Assembly: GCA_021234155.1 (NCBI GenBank)
Contig: JAJEKV010000009.1
Coordinates: 8,438,546 to 8,502,545, forward strand
Reading direction: 5' to 3'
DNA: 64,000 nt
DNA from: Isoetes taiwanensis
Lineage: Eukaryota; Streptophyta; Lycopodiopsida; Isoetales; Isoetaceae
This document shows, one piece after another, positions 23,719 to 34,905 of this stretch. The notes below the pieces were generated by a model. The model worked only from the letters and a program-made list of their open reading frames with translations. It was not told the DNA's origin and ran no database searches. Made by a program: the position numbers and the translations under genes. The stretch's first letter is position 1, and each line of letters starts with the position of its first letter.

Positions 23719-24945
23719 ATGACTTCTAAACATCTAAATAAAGATACATTGCGACTTGCCAGGGCTCATATGGGGAGGTCCCACAAGAAAACACCACCTG
23801 CTGTGGCCAAACATCCGTCATATATGACACCTATTACTGAAACTAAGTCAGCAAGAAAAAGACGGTTAGCACGTAGGCGGGAAGCAAAGACTAAAGCCCT
23901 GAGGTTGGAGTACAATATGGAAAATACGGATAGGGTTGACGTTGGCCAGACATCCAATCCATTAGCAATTGAGATTGAACCTGCTCAAACATTTTCTGTT
24001 GCTACGCCAAGTACGTCGCATGTTGTATTTGCAAATTCTATGCACTCTCCTTCTGGTCAAGTGGAGATACAGTCAGCAAGACGTCGACGCTTGAATGCCA
24101 TGGTTGTAGAAAGTTCAAATGTATTCAATGAGTCGGTAGTGGAAGGATCTATTGCGCACAGGAGATGTGCAACAGCCATTCCGCATTCCATCACGTCAGA
24201 CATTGATGAAAGTAGAGTCCAATTATTTCCCCCAACAATGGGAGCCAGAGTAGAGCAAACAAATAATCCGTTAACATTGGTGCAGTTTATGGACATGAAT
24301 GTGCATGAATTTGGTACATCATCTAAAAAAAAAGCCATTAGAAGATCCCGTCAAAGAACGCCACATGTAGTGGCGAGTAATCCCTCTTACAAGACACCTG
24401 ACCATGAAACCAACACTCAGAGAAGGAAACGTTTGAAGCCCAGATGCACAGCAACGATTAGAGCCTTGAGGTTACAATATAATGATGTTCGTGATAATGT
24501 AGATTCGACAATTTTTGATCACTTACCTGAAGGCGTACCAAGTGCAGAAGAATGTCAGAATGTTGATGAACAAATAAGTAATCAAGTGGTGTGTATGAAT
24601 GATGAAGGGTTTAGTTCACAACCTCCTACAGAGCTCATTGGAATGTCCCCTCAACAAACACCACATACGGTATCATGTAACCCCTCTTATCAGATGCCTG
24701 AAATGGAGAGCAATCTTCAAAGAAGGAAACACTTGTGTAATAGAAGGATGAGTTTGAGATTGGGGTTTGACAATGTCTATGGTATTGATGTTGGTCACCC
24801 AACCACTCCAGTAGCAACTCAACAAAATGTTGATGAGCATACAAGTAATCAGGTGATAGATTCATATGATACCCCGGTAGCTGAAAGCATATCACAGAGA
24901 AAGAGACATCTGAATTGTAGAGCAAAGGCAAGAAAGAAATATTGA
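23719..24945 (+). CDS. Basic protein with repeated TPxxVxxNPSYxTP motif, 408 aa
   Basis: An uninterrupted frame from ATG to TGA, long for this region. The protein is made of about four copies of a motif: a TPP/TPH start, NPSYxTP, an acidic E, an (R/Q)RRKRL basic patch, then ALRLxYN. Clear copies are at residues 23-65, 210-255 and 311-350, and the last is a truncated basic tail (SQRKRHLNCRAKARKKY). A linker VDEQISNQVV/VDEHTSNQVI repeats too. The basic patches suggest nucleic-acid binding or a nuclear location (inference). No known family was recognised. The arginine-rich RRLARRR style recalls N-terminal tracts of some plant Helitron replicases, but no helicase follows. Plus-strand sequence at 23,490-23,550 (TGAGAACCATTGAAG|GTGAGC) looks like an upstream exon. 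Confidence 0.55.
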   Translation: MTSKHLNKDTLRLARAHMGRSHKKTPPAVAKHPSYMTPITETKSARKRRLARRREAKTKALRLEYNMENTDRVDVGQTSNPLAIEIEPAQTFSVATPSTSHVVFANSMHSPSGQVEIQSARRRRLNAMVVESSNVFNESVVEGSIAHRRCATAIPHSITSDIDESRVQLFPPTMGARVEQTNNPLTLVQFMDMNVHEFGTSSKKKAIRRSRQRTPHVVASNPSYKTPDHETNTQRRKRLKPRCTATIRALRLQYNDVRDNVDSTIFDHLPEGVPSAEECQNVDEQISNQVVCMNDEGFSSQPPTELIGMSPQQTPHTVSCNPSYQMPEMESNLQRRKHLCNRRMSLRLGFDNVYGIDVGHPTTPVATQQNVDEHTSNQVIDSYDTPVAESISQRKRHLNCRAKARKKY

Positions 24946-26555
24946 ACATGTGTATCAGTTGGCTACATCCTGAGTATACCTAGTTGATAGCGTCTGTGAC
25001 CTTGGCAGTTAATGATGCTCAAATTTCTATCAGAAAAACGTGGCTATTAAGTAGCCTAGCCGCATTCAAGCTGCTGATGCCCTTCTAGTAACTGGGTGTA
25101 CAGAAGATCATACCATGCATTGGTGAGCTTCATCTTGTGGATGCTGGGAATTCTTCACAGAAGACATAGGGTCCAAAATGTTGTTATAATCTACAATCTC
25201 CATTATTTGAATGAAGATATTAATTTCTTAGAACGTCTTGATATGTGGAATATGGCTTTTGTTTCCTCTTCCGATTAGTGAGAAGCACTTGGATATGCAA
25301 AGCATAAGGTTAGAATGTAATAAATAAGGTTCAGATACACGAATATGATTTGACCTGTATTGTTTATGCATCGCGCCTAGTAGCTTCTTAGAGCAAATGC
25401 AACCTTTGTTGTATAAACAAGAATGCTATCTTATGTTTTTGAATAGATGAAGCAACAAAGTGATTCTAATAGAGAGTGATGCCCATAGACATTGGTAATA
25501 TCCGACCTTGCTAGGTTGTTAGGATATTATGGATGTTTATAAAAAAATCCAAAACCAAATCTTTTGTTGTGGTTGTTTATGGGAGATGTTATATTTTTGG
25601 TTAAAGAAAAAATTAACAAATAAGAAATACAATCAAACCAACCATAAACAACTACAACAAAAGATTTGGATTTTTTTTTTTTTTTTTTTTGTGCAACAAC
25701 CTAACCCTGGGTGACACATTATCTGAAAGCCTAGACTACCCACGTGTCCTAAAAATTGACATGGACAATATTTTGACCGTTTGATTTTGATCTAAACCAA
25801 TACACGGCTGAGAAAAATATGAAAACCGTGCCTGTTGAGAACATCTCCCAACTCTTATCTCGCGTATTCTTGCTTTCAATATATTCTCGGTCCATTCTAA
25901 CCTTTGTGACCTGCATTTTTATCTCAGGTATGAGGCATTTTGACTCTCTCTACAGTAATTTCGGCCTCAAATGGAGGAGCTTTTAATCCATTCTGACCTT
26001 CATTTTTTCTCAGAGGCATTTGCATTTCGATCCTACTTACATTTCCAATTGTGGACATGATGGTTATTTTGACGAAGACATCCAGAAGCTCTAGTTCAAT
26101 CCTGGTCTTCTGTATTGCCTTCATCGGTTATTTCCAAGCTCTCCTTTATTTATTTTCTTATTTACTTTGTATTTTGTATTATGGAGCATTCTAAAATCCG
26201 GAGAGCCATGGCCAGCTCCGATTATAGGAAAATAGCTGGATTATTTTTTGGTTGAGAAAAAAATCTGTTGTAGCCCTCCTCTCTAACTCTGTTCTCCTTC
26301 CTCTTCCTTTTCCCAGTTCTTGCTCATGCCAGACCCAAAAGGGCTTCAACCATGATAAATCAGATGTTTGAAGAAAATATTAGGCCTTTTGATCGTGCCT
26401 TGGCATTGGATGTAGCCGACTTTCAAGATAGGTCTTGGATTATAGCCTGGCAACTTCGCAACGAGAAGTAGTTGATTACCCACAAGGTATTTCCATCCAT
26501 TCCAGTTTCCATCCCCTTTATCATAATACAATTTTTTTTCTTTTGGAATTTTATA
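24946..26555. other. Non-coding stretch
   Basis: No supported gene apart from the listed hairpin. It probably includes the 3' flank of the basic repeat protein. Confidence 0.35.
25535..25690. mobile_element. AT-rich foldback element (MITE-like)
   Basis: AAATCTTTTGTTGTGGTTG followed by TTTATGG is matched by the inverted CCATAAACAACTACAACAAA and AGATTTGGAT about 70 bp later, giving an almost perfect 35-bp stem. A 20-nt T run adjoins the right arm. It is non-coding. Confidence 0.75.
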
Positions 26556-26557
26556 AC

Positions 26558-26639
<82 letters not shown>

Positions 26640-26845
26640 TATTTTAACGTCACGCCACTAGGCAACATCCAACTAGACATGTGACCACACACCACACTAC
26701 ATTGCTTGGTTGGGCCCTGCCCCCAACCACTTTACATTGCGTCTGTGGGTTTTGACACCCAACAGTTCAGAGTGCGATTCTAGGCAGTCTCAAACTCGAG
26801 ACCTATAGTTGCTAGATCTAGTGTATTACCACTAGATCCAACAGT
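26556..26845 (-). mobile_element. tRNA-derived SINE with (GATA)n tail
   Basis: On the minus strand the element begins near GGATCTAGTGGTAATAC (A-box-like GATCTAGTGG), has a B-box-like GAGTTTGAGAC about 35 bp on, then a body ending TGGCGTGACGTTAAAAT. It finishes in about 20 units of CTAT (26,558-26,638 plus strand, GATA). The body matches the element at 50.8 kb, which ends in a different microsatellite. This layout fits Pol III-transcribed SINEs. No target-site duplication was identified. Confidence 0.65.
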
Positions 26846-29800
26846 TTATCAGCCGTCTATTAGCCTCTCCCCTTTGGTTAATCTCTCCCCTTTGGTTAAT
26901 TGCGGATGTGCGCTTACCTAATCTCTCTCTCTTTCATAGCGTGGTTTTGTCCTCTTTACGTCGTGGATTGTGGTTTCTTATGCTGACAAGCAATTTGAGC
27001 TTTGAGCTTTAGGGTTTATCCCGGCTATCATTACCTATAACAACCGCTCCAGTGTTTTGGTAGATTGTCTTCATGCCTTAGGGCTTCATTTTTCTATCGT
27101 CCTGTCTCAAACGGCACAAAACTTTATACATCCAAGCAAAGTGGAGTTCTTGCTGGCTAGTTGGGCGTTCTTCTCGCCCATATTTTATCTGTCGAAGGAG
27201 GTAGGAAAGTCCCGCAACACCTTTATGGTATCAAGAGGCTGAAGTTGCATTTTTCTTAGAATCGGTTGCGTCTGGAATGCCAAGTTGTAGGTAAGTTTTT
27301 TACTCCAAGTTTCTGAGGTTTTAACCCAGGATTTGATTCAGTCATCCTGGTGCTCTTTCGGACAGTGGTGTATTTTCGATGAGTGTTTTTTTGCTTTCTA
27401 TTTTTGCAAGCTATGTAGTTTCGGATCTCTACTAGATGGCCTTTTTCTCCTTGCCTCCTTTCTCTCGATGCTTTCTCTCTTCGTGCATCAAAGTGCTTCG
27501 CTGGATTGCCTTTTATCATGGTTTCTTATGCCTATTCCTTTGTTCCCTTGCTTTCTAGTATGTTGACCATTGTGGTATTGTGCAAGCGGATAGTTCATGC
27601 CAGGTCCGACTTCATGTCTATCTATAGATTGGGGCTTAGTTTTCTGTCATCCACGGTTTATAGAAAGCCCTTTTATTGTGTAACCGACCTGCTATTCTAT
27701 GCTGGTTTTGTTCCATAAGCACTTATGGCAGCAGTGGATCCAACCCCTGCTTGGCCACTCCATTTCTGAAGCGCGAGTAGAGCTCACCAGTTCGCTTCCT
27801 TAGTGAGCTACCAGTATCAGTTTGTTTGTTTCTAGCTGCAACCGATAACAACTTTCTTCTAGCTTGACTTGGGAGGCTTTTACTGGTGGTATCCTTCTTA
27901 TGGCTTTCTGAACAGGCCCCCAGATATTTAATTTCAGTATAGATGTCTTGATTGCCTATTAATTTCCCTGTTTACTGTGTGAAGCAAGTTGCAACGAATT
28001 TCATCTTGATTGCCTATTAAGTTTTGTGTTTACTCGTGCTCTGAAGCTAGTGGTAGGGGTCTGCATTGTATTGCTGCTATGCACTAACTTTACACTGGTC
28101 TTAAATTTTCTTAATACTGCTTGCTACAAGGTGATCCATGGTATTCTCCGGCTTGGGCAATACTAATCTATTTAACCTTCTTCTCTTGCTACAAGGAGAT
28201 CGCGTTGTTTTGCAATTTGCTTTCTAGTTTGCACAGTTACTTATTTTGTAAGGTGCCGCATTTGTGTTTTCCTGTAGTTTTCAATTTGGCATCTCTGACC
28301 TTAGTTTCTAAAGCCTTCTCTTTCTTGGAGATAAGTCAAATCGATTTAGTCTTTCATATTCGGTATGAGCTCCACTTGTTACTTTTGATTTATGGATCTT
28401 GCACTTTTACTTGCTGCAGAAGAGCAGAGCTCAACTTTAAATCCATATTCATGTTTGTTTAGTACACGTGCTAATACTGTTTTGGTGCATAGGTAGATTA
28501 TGCATGCAAATAAACTAACGTATTGGTTACATTTTCTCGGGATAGAGTATGTTCTGTTTTAAATGACTCTGGTTGTAGTTTGCATATCCATCCTTGAGTT
28601 TTTGCAGCTTTTAGGTTGGATATAGAGTTCAGCTTCACATATTTTATGTACATAGTCCTAGCTTTCAGATATTTCAGACATTTTTTCATGTCTTTTGGAT
28701 GTTCATATTGTTGGTTCAGGAGTATGAATTGCAGTTCAGCTGATTCAAAATTCCTTTGGTGGCACATTGAGCAATGATGGCAGTCATAGATTCTATTTAA
28801 TCAAGTTTACCTGTTTATTTTCAACCCAATTCAAAGCTAATGTCATGTGGTGGTTGCAAATGCTTGCTAGTGTAACATTGCCGTTGTTCAGAATCAGCGC
28901 TTATCGTGGAGGCAAGGTATACACAGTATGCCAAATATAAGAGGACGTAAATCATGAATATCAGGAGATTTAGGGCAGGCTATTGAGGAAGACGTGTTTT
29001 GTTTTTCTCGTTATTCTTATTCTTGTTTGTTGCAAGACCTGTGCTAGATGGACTGCAGTTGCATATTGGGTATGATGCTCCTTTAAATGGTACACCCACA
29101 GATTCTGATTGAACCATAAGAAATGCCTTGTTATAGGCTAGAATAAAATTGTCCATTGTTTTTATTACTGTGGCTTGAACCCCAACTGGTACAGATCCTT
29201 GCTATACGACATTAATCATTTTTATATACCAGTCCCAGCAAGTTTGTCGCCTTATACATATAAAAGAAGGATAGCAGGTATGCTGCTGAAGGTATATGGG
29301 AGGTAGTTTGCTAAGAAATGGTGTTGTTTTTTGCATTTAGGGTTTTTAAGGACATTGGGCAGTGAATGCTAGGTGTTGGTAGTTTCTTTTTGATTTGAAG
29401 TTTATCATGTTGCAGTTTGTGGCTCTTTGAACACGGTTTCAACTTGTCGGTTGTCGATTTTTTGCTATATATCTGACCTTTGCTTTTGCATTCAAAGTTT
29501 GCTCCTCTGGGTGCCGATCTTGTACATAGATGTTTGTTATGGTAGACTTTTGTTTTCTCGTTGTTGTGATGAATCTTTGCCCTTTGATCTTAAGCTTAGG
29601 CATTTGTGCAAACACATAGTTAGGGTTTTATTTTCTCACATGTGTTGTGCCTCTTTGCCTTTTAAGTCACATACACTATTCCTAGGATGGGTCCTATGAT
29701 AGCACATATAACGGCCGAAGTGAAGTGGTGTTCTCATTGAGCTTTTGTAAAATCTTTTGAGTACATATTGTTCCCCTACCAGGGGGTAGAAAATATGAAA

Positions 29801-29919
29801 AGCTTGAAAATTGAACATGCTCCGAAACTAGACAATTTATCGAGAGCATGATAAAAATTGAAGAGTGCCAGATCAAAGATGATTGTTCCACCACTTGATA
29901 TATGCAAACGTGAAAAACC

Positions 29920-29985
29920 AGGCGACCGCTCCTCATCGGGATGAAAAATCCCGCCCTAATGAGCAAGATTCGCCAAAAGCGAGTT
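29920..29985. other. Conserved subterminal stem-loop of YR element 3
   Basis: GGCGA (29,921-29,925) pairs with TCGCC downstream, and CTCAT pairs with ATGAG, around CGGGATGAAAAATCCCGCCC. It is the shortened version of the loop found in elements 1 and 2. Confidence 0.65.
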
Positions 29986-30119
29986 GATGCACACATGATG
30001 GCACTGTCAACTGACAAAACTGCAAAAAACAGGACCTGCAACGAAAAGTCTGAAAATGAGAACGACCCGTTAGAAAGTTAGGAGCTTTAAGCCTGGACAA
30101 GTGCCAAACTTAATCATAT

Positions 30120-30485
30120 GGAAAGAATCTAATAGCACTCGGAGGCTCCAGGGCCACGCCGAGGAAGTGATAACAGCCGCCCAATCAAGAACCATCTGCG
30201 GAATGACCATCGCAGGAAAAAACATTCGATTGGTGCTGCCTCGAAGGCTACAGCGCCACGCCGAGAGAGGATGGAAAAGAAGAATGCCTTAGAGGCTCTG
30301 ATTGCCCACTTGAGAAAAAAATATACATGAAACAAAAAGCCACCGCCCTCATCATAGAATGAACCAAAACCCCGCAACAATGACCATCATGGGAACATCC
30401 GACTAGTGCTGCCTCGGAGGCTACATCGCCACGCCGAGAGAGAATGATAAGTATGCCTCGGAGGCTACTATGCCACACCGAGAAA
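30120..30485. repeat. Minisatellite of GGAGGCTAC...CCACGCCGAG units in element 3
   Basis: Four to five degenerate units of the form GCCTCGGAGGCTACATCGCC followed by ACGCCGAGAGA, interspersed with 40-80 bp. Each unit has internal GCCTCGGAGGC dyad symmetry. It lies between A1 and B1 of element 3, where elements 2 and 4 carry unrelated minisatellites. Confidence 0.7.
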
Positions 30486-31205
30486 AAATGAATAATGCAC
30501 TTAAAGAATATAGAAACAAACGGAACAAGTGCAGACAATCCACCAAGGGAGGGAGGGTGAGGGAGACTGGTAGGATAGAGAAGAAGAAAACTAGCTCAAG
30601 AGAACGCCGATGGCAGACAAATGAAGAGAGGCAGAATAAATAGGAGGTACGAAAAGAAAGGGACGTCCCCATCCAAGGAATGTCGGTTCTATTGCTATCG
30701 CAATAGAACCGTGGCATTCCTAGGATGGGTCCTATGATAGCACATATAACGGCCGATAGAAGAGGAACAAATCTCAAAACTATACAGCAAGGAGAAAGAA
30801 AGAAGCTAAAAAGAAATATAGTATAAAGAAAGGCAGAAATAAGTCTCCAAAGGTCGCTGGCATAAAGGAAAAATAGAATGCACAGATAAGGCTGATGGGA
30901 CACATGGAGCAAGTGGAATGAATCAAAACTGGAGACAACCAAAGACGCAAAAGGGACTTTTAGAACAGACAGAATAACAACGGGATAGATGGGATGAAAA
31001 TCGGATGGAAAGAGAACATTCTGGTAAGGGACTCGCAATGCACACCAAACCGGCCGATAGATAGGGCTTTTCATTCATCACAGCAGCAGTTTACAGCAGT
31101 TCAAAAAAAAAAAAAAAAAATGTAGTCAGTGGGGGGCTGACCATAGGAACAACGTCGAGCCCCCCTCATAAATATAATACATAGGCAAGACAAGACGAGG
31201 CTAGT

Positions 31206-31282
31206 GGTGACACCTTCTCATCGGGATGAAAAACCCCGCCCTTTCGGGTTTTCGAGGAAAACCCTAATGAGAAACCGTCACC
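31206..31282. other. Conserved subterminal stem-loop of YR element 2
   Basis: GGTGAC (31,206-31,211) pairs with GTCACC (31,277-31,282) and TTCTCAT (31,215-31,221) with ATGAGAA (31,267-31,273), around the loop shared with element 1 (CCCGCCCTTTCGGGTTTTCG). Stem bases differ from element 1 in a compensatory way. Confidence 0.75.
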
Positions 31283-31549
31283 ACCCCCTCATACGCTGCC
31301 TGCGACCATAGCCAAGGAGCACGCTAGAGAGCTGGATCCGCGGACTTGAGTCGCGATGTCTAAGGACACGAAAAAGAAAACCATAAGCAAGCACCCGTCA
31401 TAGGTTAGACCCAAAAATATCCGATGGAACCAACCCACCCTCGCAAAAAGGACCCGGTGTGGAGTAGATCATGTGGTGACAAATCTAATAAACCCAAGAT
31501 CGCTGAAGGTGGATCAACCTCTTTGGAATAACACCATAACAACATGAAA

Positions 31550-31810
31550 CAAGCGCATCACCCCAAGGGTGGTCCAGATGAAAAAATATACATATAGATA
31601 TATAAGCAAATAAGATCACCGAGGGTGGACCAGATAAAAATAGATATATGTAGACATGAAAAAGCGGTATCACCCCATGGGTGGACCAAATTGAAAAATA
31701 CATATATATATAAATGCATCACCACCACCGTGGGTGGACCAGATAAAATAGATATATAAAGTTCTGCATGACCTCCAAAGGTGGAAAATAACATGCACCC
31801 GCAGGTGTAA
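31550..31810. repeat. Minisatellite of CACCxxxGGGTGGACCAGAT units in element 2
   Basis: Six to seven degenerate units of about 45-60 bp. Each has CACC(C)...GGGTGGACCAGAT, an AT-rich ATATATA tract and a GCATCACC start. It sits between A1 and B1, the same relative place as the minisatellites of elements 3 and 4. Confidence 0.75.
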
Positions 31811-32139
31811 CAACAACTTAAATGAAACAAAACAATGTAACAAAACCTGGGAACAACCTATGGGGGCGGGTGAGGAGGAGTCAAAGGCAAAGATGGAGAA
31901 CTAGCTGCTGCTGCGGAGAAGAACGCCGATAACCTCGCTACAAACCGGAATGGCGTCTCATATAGCGGCCGCGCCCCTTCCTGCAATGCCGATCCGGCGG
32001 CTTGATCGATGCCGATTCGTAAGGGACTCGCAATGCACACCAAACCGTTAGTACCCCAAAGAGAACTGAATCTAAAGGCCCAAAAGGACGGCGTGGAGAC
32101 CTCCGGTGATGACTTCGAGTCATGCAAAGACATAGCGAG

Positions 32140-33070
32140 AGGGAATAACACCATAACCGAGCGCCATCGTCCCGGTGGATGAAAAATATACATATAGCCA
32201 TGCGTCCGGAGAAACCCCTCGAGATGTTATGGAAAGCGGAAGCGCCCGTGGACGAAAAAATTAATGTGTCCCATCACCGGCGGGGTCTAAAATAGATCGC
32301 CGAAGCAAACACCCACCACCAAGAACGAAATTGTCGCGACAGGATAATGGGGAGGGACTTCTGGGAAGGTCGCTAAAAAAAAGGGGCAGCGGGGAAAATC
32401 CAAGAAGAGAATAGGCTTAACCGACGATAAAGAAATTGAAGAATAGTGACCATATGGGCAAAGGGGAGGGCAAACGAGCTAGCGAAATGGTGTGGCCCCC
32501 GGCAAGTCGATCTCTTGGACCGACGGATAAAAATCTCGACGTAGGCAGGAGAGAGAAAGGATAAGTCGTGCCAATTCAAAGCCAGGGCCTCGGAGATGCG
32601 CAAAAAAGCCGCGAAGGAAAGGAGAATGAGGGCGGCCCGAGCTAGGGACGAAAAGGCGGCCGTAGGGGGGGCGAACCGAGAGATGGCGGAACGACGTGAT
32701 GGGGAAGAAGAGGCAAAAGTGCGAGGAGGGCGGGCATGACGAGATGCGGCGTGACGAGCTAAAGATGGCAAGGGGAGAACCGAGGGCGAGGGAAGATTGA
32801 AAAGCTGATGAAAAAAGGATATCGCAGCCGAGGCTGTGGCGACCGGGGAGGAAGACATATCCGGTTGGTGGAGAGAAGCAAAAACGCCGACAAAATAAAG
32901 GGGAAGCAGGGAGATAAGATATAGAGTGTGAGCGGCACCAGAGTACAAAACGCCGAAACATAGCAACATAGGCAGAGATGGTAGAAGGGGCGCGGGATGA
33001 AAAAACTAAGGGGAGCGAAGAAAAGAATAGAGGAATGTGAGCAGGAGGAATTAAAAGCGGCAAAATTTGA
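32140..33070 (-). pseudogene. Tyrosine recombinase of element 2, decayed
   Basis: Reading the minus strand: an N-terminal SAM-like block (STISAYVAMFRRFVLWC, about 33,000), then LRISEALALNW (about 32,600; the Arg of the LR[IM]SEAL box is the first catalytic Arg of DIRS/Ngaro recombinases), a VEIFIRRSK block (the usual catalytic Lys region), and a C-terminal GRWRS box (about 32,160-32,175) followed by a Tyr in a shifted frame. The parts lie in more than one frame, so no active enzyme can be made. In this family the recombinase inserts a circular DNA copy without target duplication, replacing the integrase of LTR elements. Confidence 0.8.
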
Positions 33071-33099
33071 AAAGAAAAGAATGCACTCGTTATCCACAT

Positions 33100-33660
33100 T
33101 AAATTGACGACGAAATAAACCAAGAGAATCCAAATATTATTCCGTATTAAAGTGACAGCGAAGAACATAAATAGCTACATGACGTCGACACCCCGTAAAT
33201 GAGGTTGACAAACTTGGCAACAAAGCATGAGAAAAAAGCATCAAAAATAATACATCCACAATAAAAGGTGCCCATGACTCGCCATTGCATAGAAGGGGCC
33301 ACCGTGGGGCCGAGGGCCAATATAAAACCACCAAAGTCATCCGAGCGCGACAAGCCGCCGCGATGGTGCAAGACACGGGAATCATAGCCGGAGGGGAAAA
33401 CAAGAATTATTAAAGATGTGCCAATCATAGGTGAAGGCGTCTCCGGCGATATCTGATGGGGATATGCAAACCGGTGTTAAAAACGGGAGTTTGTGATTAA
33501 TAGGTGAAGCAAAACGGTCAACATGATGCGGGCCCCATACGTAATCAATATCTTTGGAAACACCATGGCGCGAGGGCAAACTCATCTGACCGAGGCAACC
33601 GGAAAAGGTAATCACCCATTCGCTCGGGGGCGGGGAATCCAAACCGCTCTACGTAAATAG
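33100..33660 (-). pseudogene. RNase H domain of element 2, decayed
   Basis: The minus strand shows WGPHHVDRFASPINHKLP (about 33,490-33,545), DAFTYDW, and in the next frame TLVVLYWPSAPRWPLLC (about 33,280-33,330) and WAPFIVD. This block order (GPHxVDRFAS, VDAFxxDW, LVVPxWPSAPWWP) is typical of RNase H in DIRS-order retrotransposons (from memory of the family). Frames change once between the blocks. It sits directly between the reverse transcriptase and the recombinase. Confidence 0.8.
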
Positions 33661-34384
33661 CACAATGGAAACACGTAAGAAAAATTTCCAAAGCCGAGGT
33701 GAATATCGGGAGAAGCGGAACCACCCTTCAAGAATGGAGGCGACGTTTAAATTATCCCCGCGGACCGTGACCAGCCGGAATGGATAAAAGGTAAAGCCCG
33801 GCCGTAGGACCAGAAAAAAAAAAAAAGCTCACGCCATGTGGATGATCAAGGCAGATTCAAATGCGAAAAAAGACCCATAAAATCAACACGGTTTGGCCGT
33901 GAAGCAACCAACCCCCCAACCAAAAGCGCCAGCATCAAAACCTAAAACAAATGGACGGGCCGACGGAGAGGAGAAATAGGGCTTAAAACAGAGAGAGCGG
34001 GCGGCAGATTCCCAGAGCAAAATTTCCATGCGGCTAACGATGATAATGAAATAGGGGCATCCCGAAAAAGGTCAGATGAGAAGATAAGAGAAAAAGGTGA
34101 GGGAAGAGACCAAGGAACCGAAAACGATGCGGAGAGATTGCGAAAACCAAGGAATCTAGCAAGATGGCGAGAAGTCAAACGAGAGGAAGAGAGAATAGAT
34201 GAGGAAAGCTGGGAAAAATTTTTCTAACTTTTGGACGACAAACAAATAATCATAGAAGAAGAGTCAAGGAGGAACCCAAGGAAAATTGTGCGATGGGAAA
34301 TCTGAGATCGACATTTAGGCCATGCAATAAGAAAACCGGCATGTTGCGGTCGATCGTAAATGATAATATTTGAGGGGCCACAGT

Positions 34385-34905
34385 TCACGCTAGGTCAAGA
34401 AAAGAAAATCGTCCATGTAAGGAGGGTGGCAAATGACACCTAAGCAGACGCCAAAGGATGAACTAAGGGGCGCATAAGTTTGGTAAAAACAAAGGGGGCG
34501 GATGCAAGACCAAAGGGGAGCATTGTAAATACATAAAATAAGCCGCCGAGTTGGAAACCCAAGAAGGTATGGTGTGGGGCGGATAGGAACATGATGATAG
34601 CCCCGACTTTAAATCCGGAGTAAAAAGAAAATCGAGAGGTTGAAGCAATGACAAGGCATCGAAAAGGGACTCAATACGGAAGGATGGGATGATAAGAAAG
34701 AATTAAGGTGACGCAAATCCGAATAAAGCGAATCTTGTGGGCCCCTTTGGGGACGACTCCCAAGGGAGAACAAAAGAAAGGGCGGTCGAAACTTGCATGA
34801 TTGCTCCCGCAGAAAGGTCACCTAATAGCGAGCCGGCAAATGGGAGTTGGGAGGACAAATGAAAAAGGTTAAATGGAAAATGGTTGGGAAGGGGGCCCGT
34901 GTGCC
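34385..34905 (-). pseudogene. Reverse transcriptase of element 2, decayed
   Basis: The minus strand contains, across three frames, a VPKGP-type start block, DLRHLNSF (about 34,700), DLKSG (about 34,600; the position of the first catalytic Asp region), LPFGLASAP (about 34,510) and the polymerase motif YMDDFLFL, with YMDD at 34,408-34,419. The catalytic double Asp is therefore still encoded, while at least two frameshifts separate it from the upstream blocks. Spacing is as in DIRS-order elements. The enzyme would copy element RNA into DNA, but this copy cannot. Confidence 0.85.

Noticed and set aside
24057-24949. Minus-strand frames opposite the 408-codon gene
   Set aside because: Shadows of the plus-strand repeats with no recognisable domain.
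26815-26845. GATCTAGTG..CACTAGATC inverted pair as the 5' hairpin of YR element 4
   Set aside because: It fits better as the A-box end of the SINE, and its sequence is unrelated to the hairpin in a2 of element 4.
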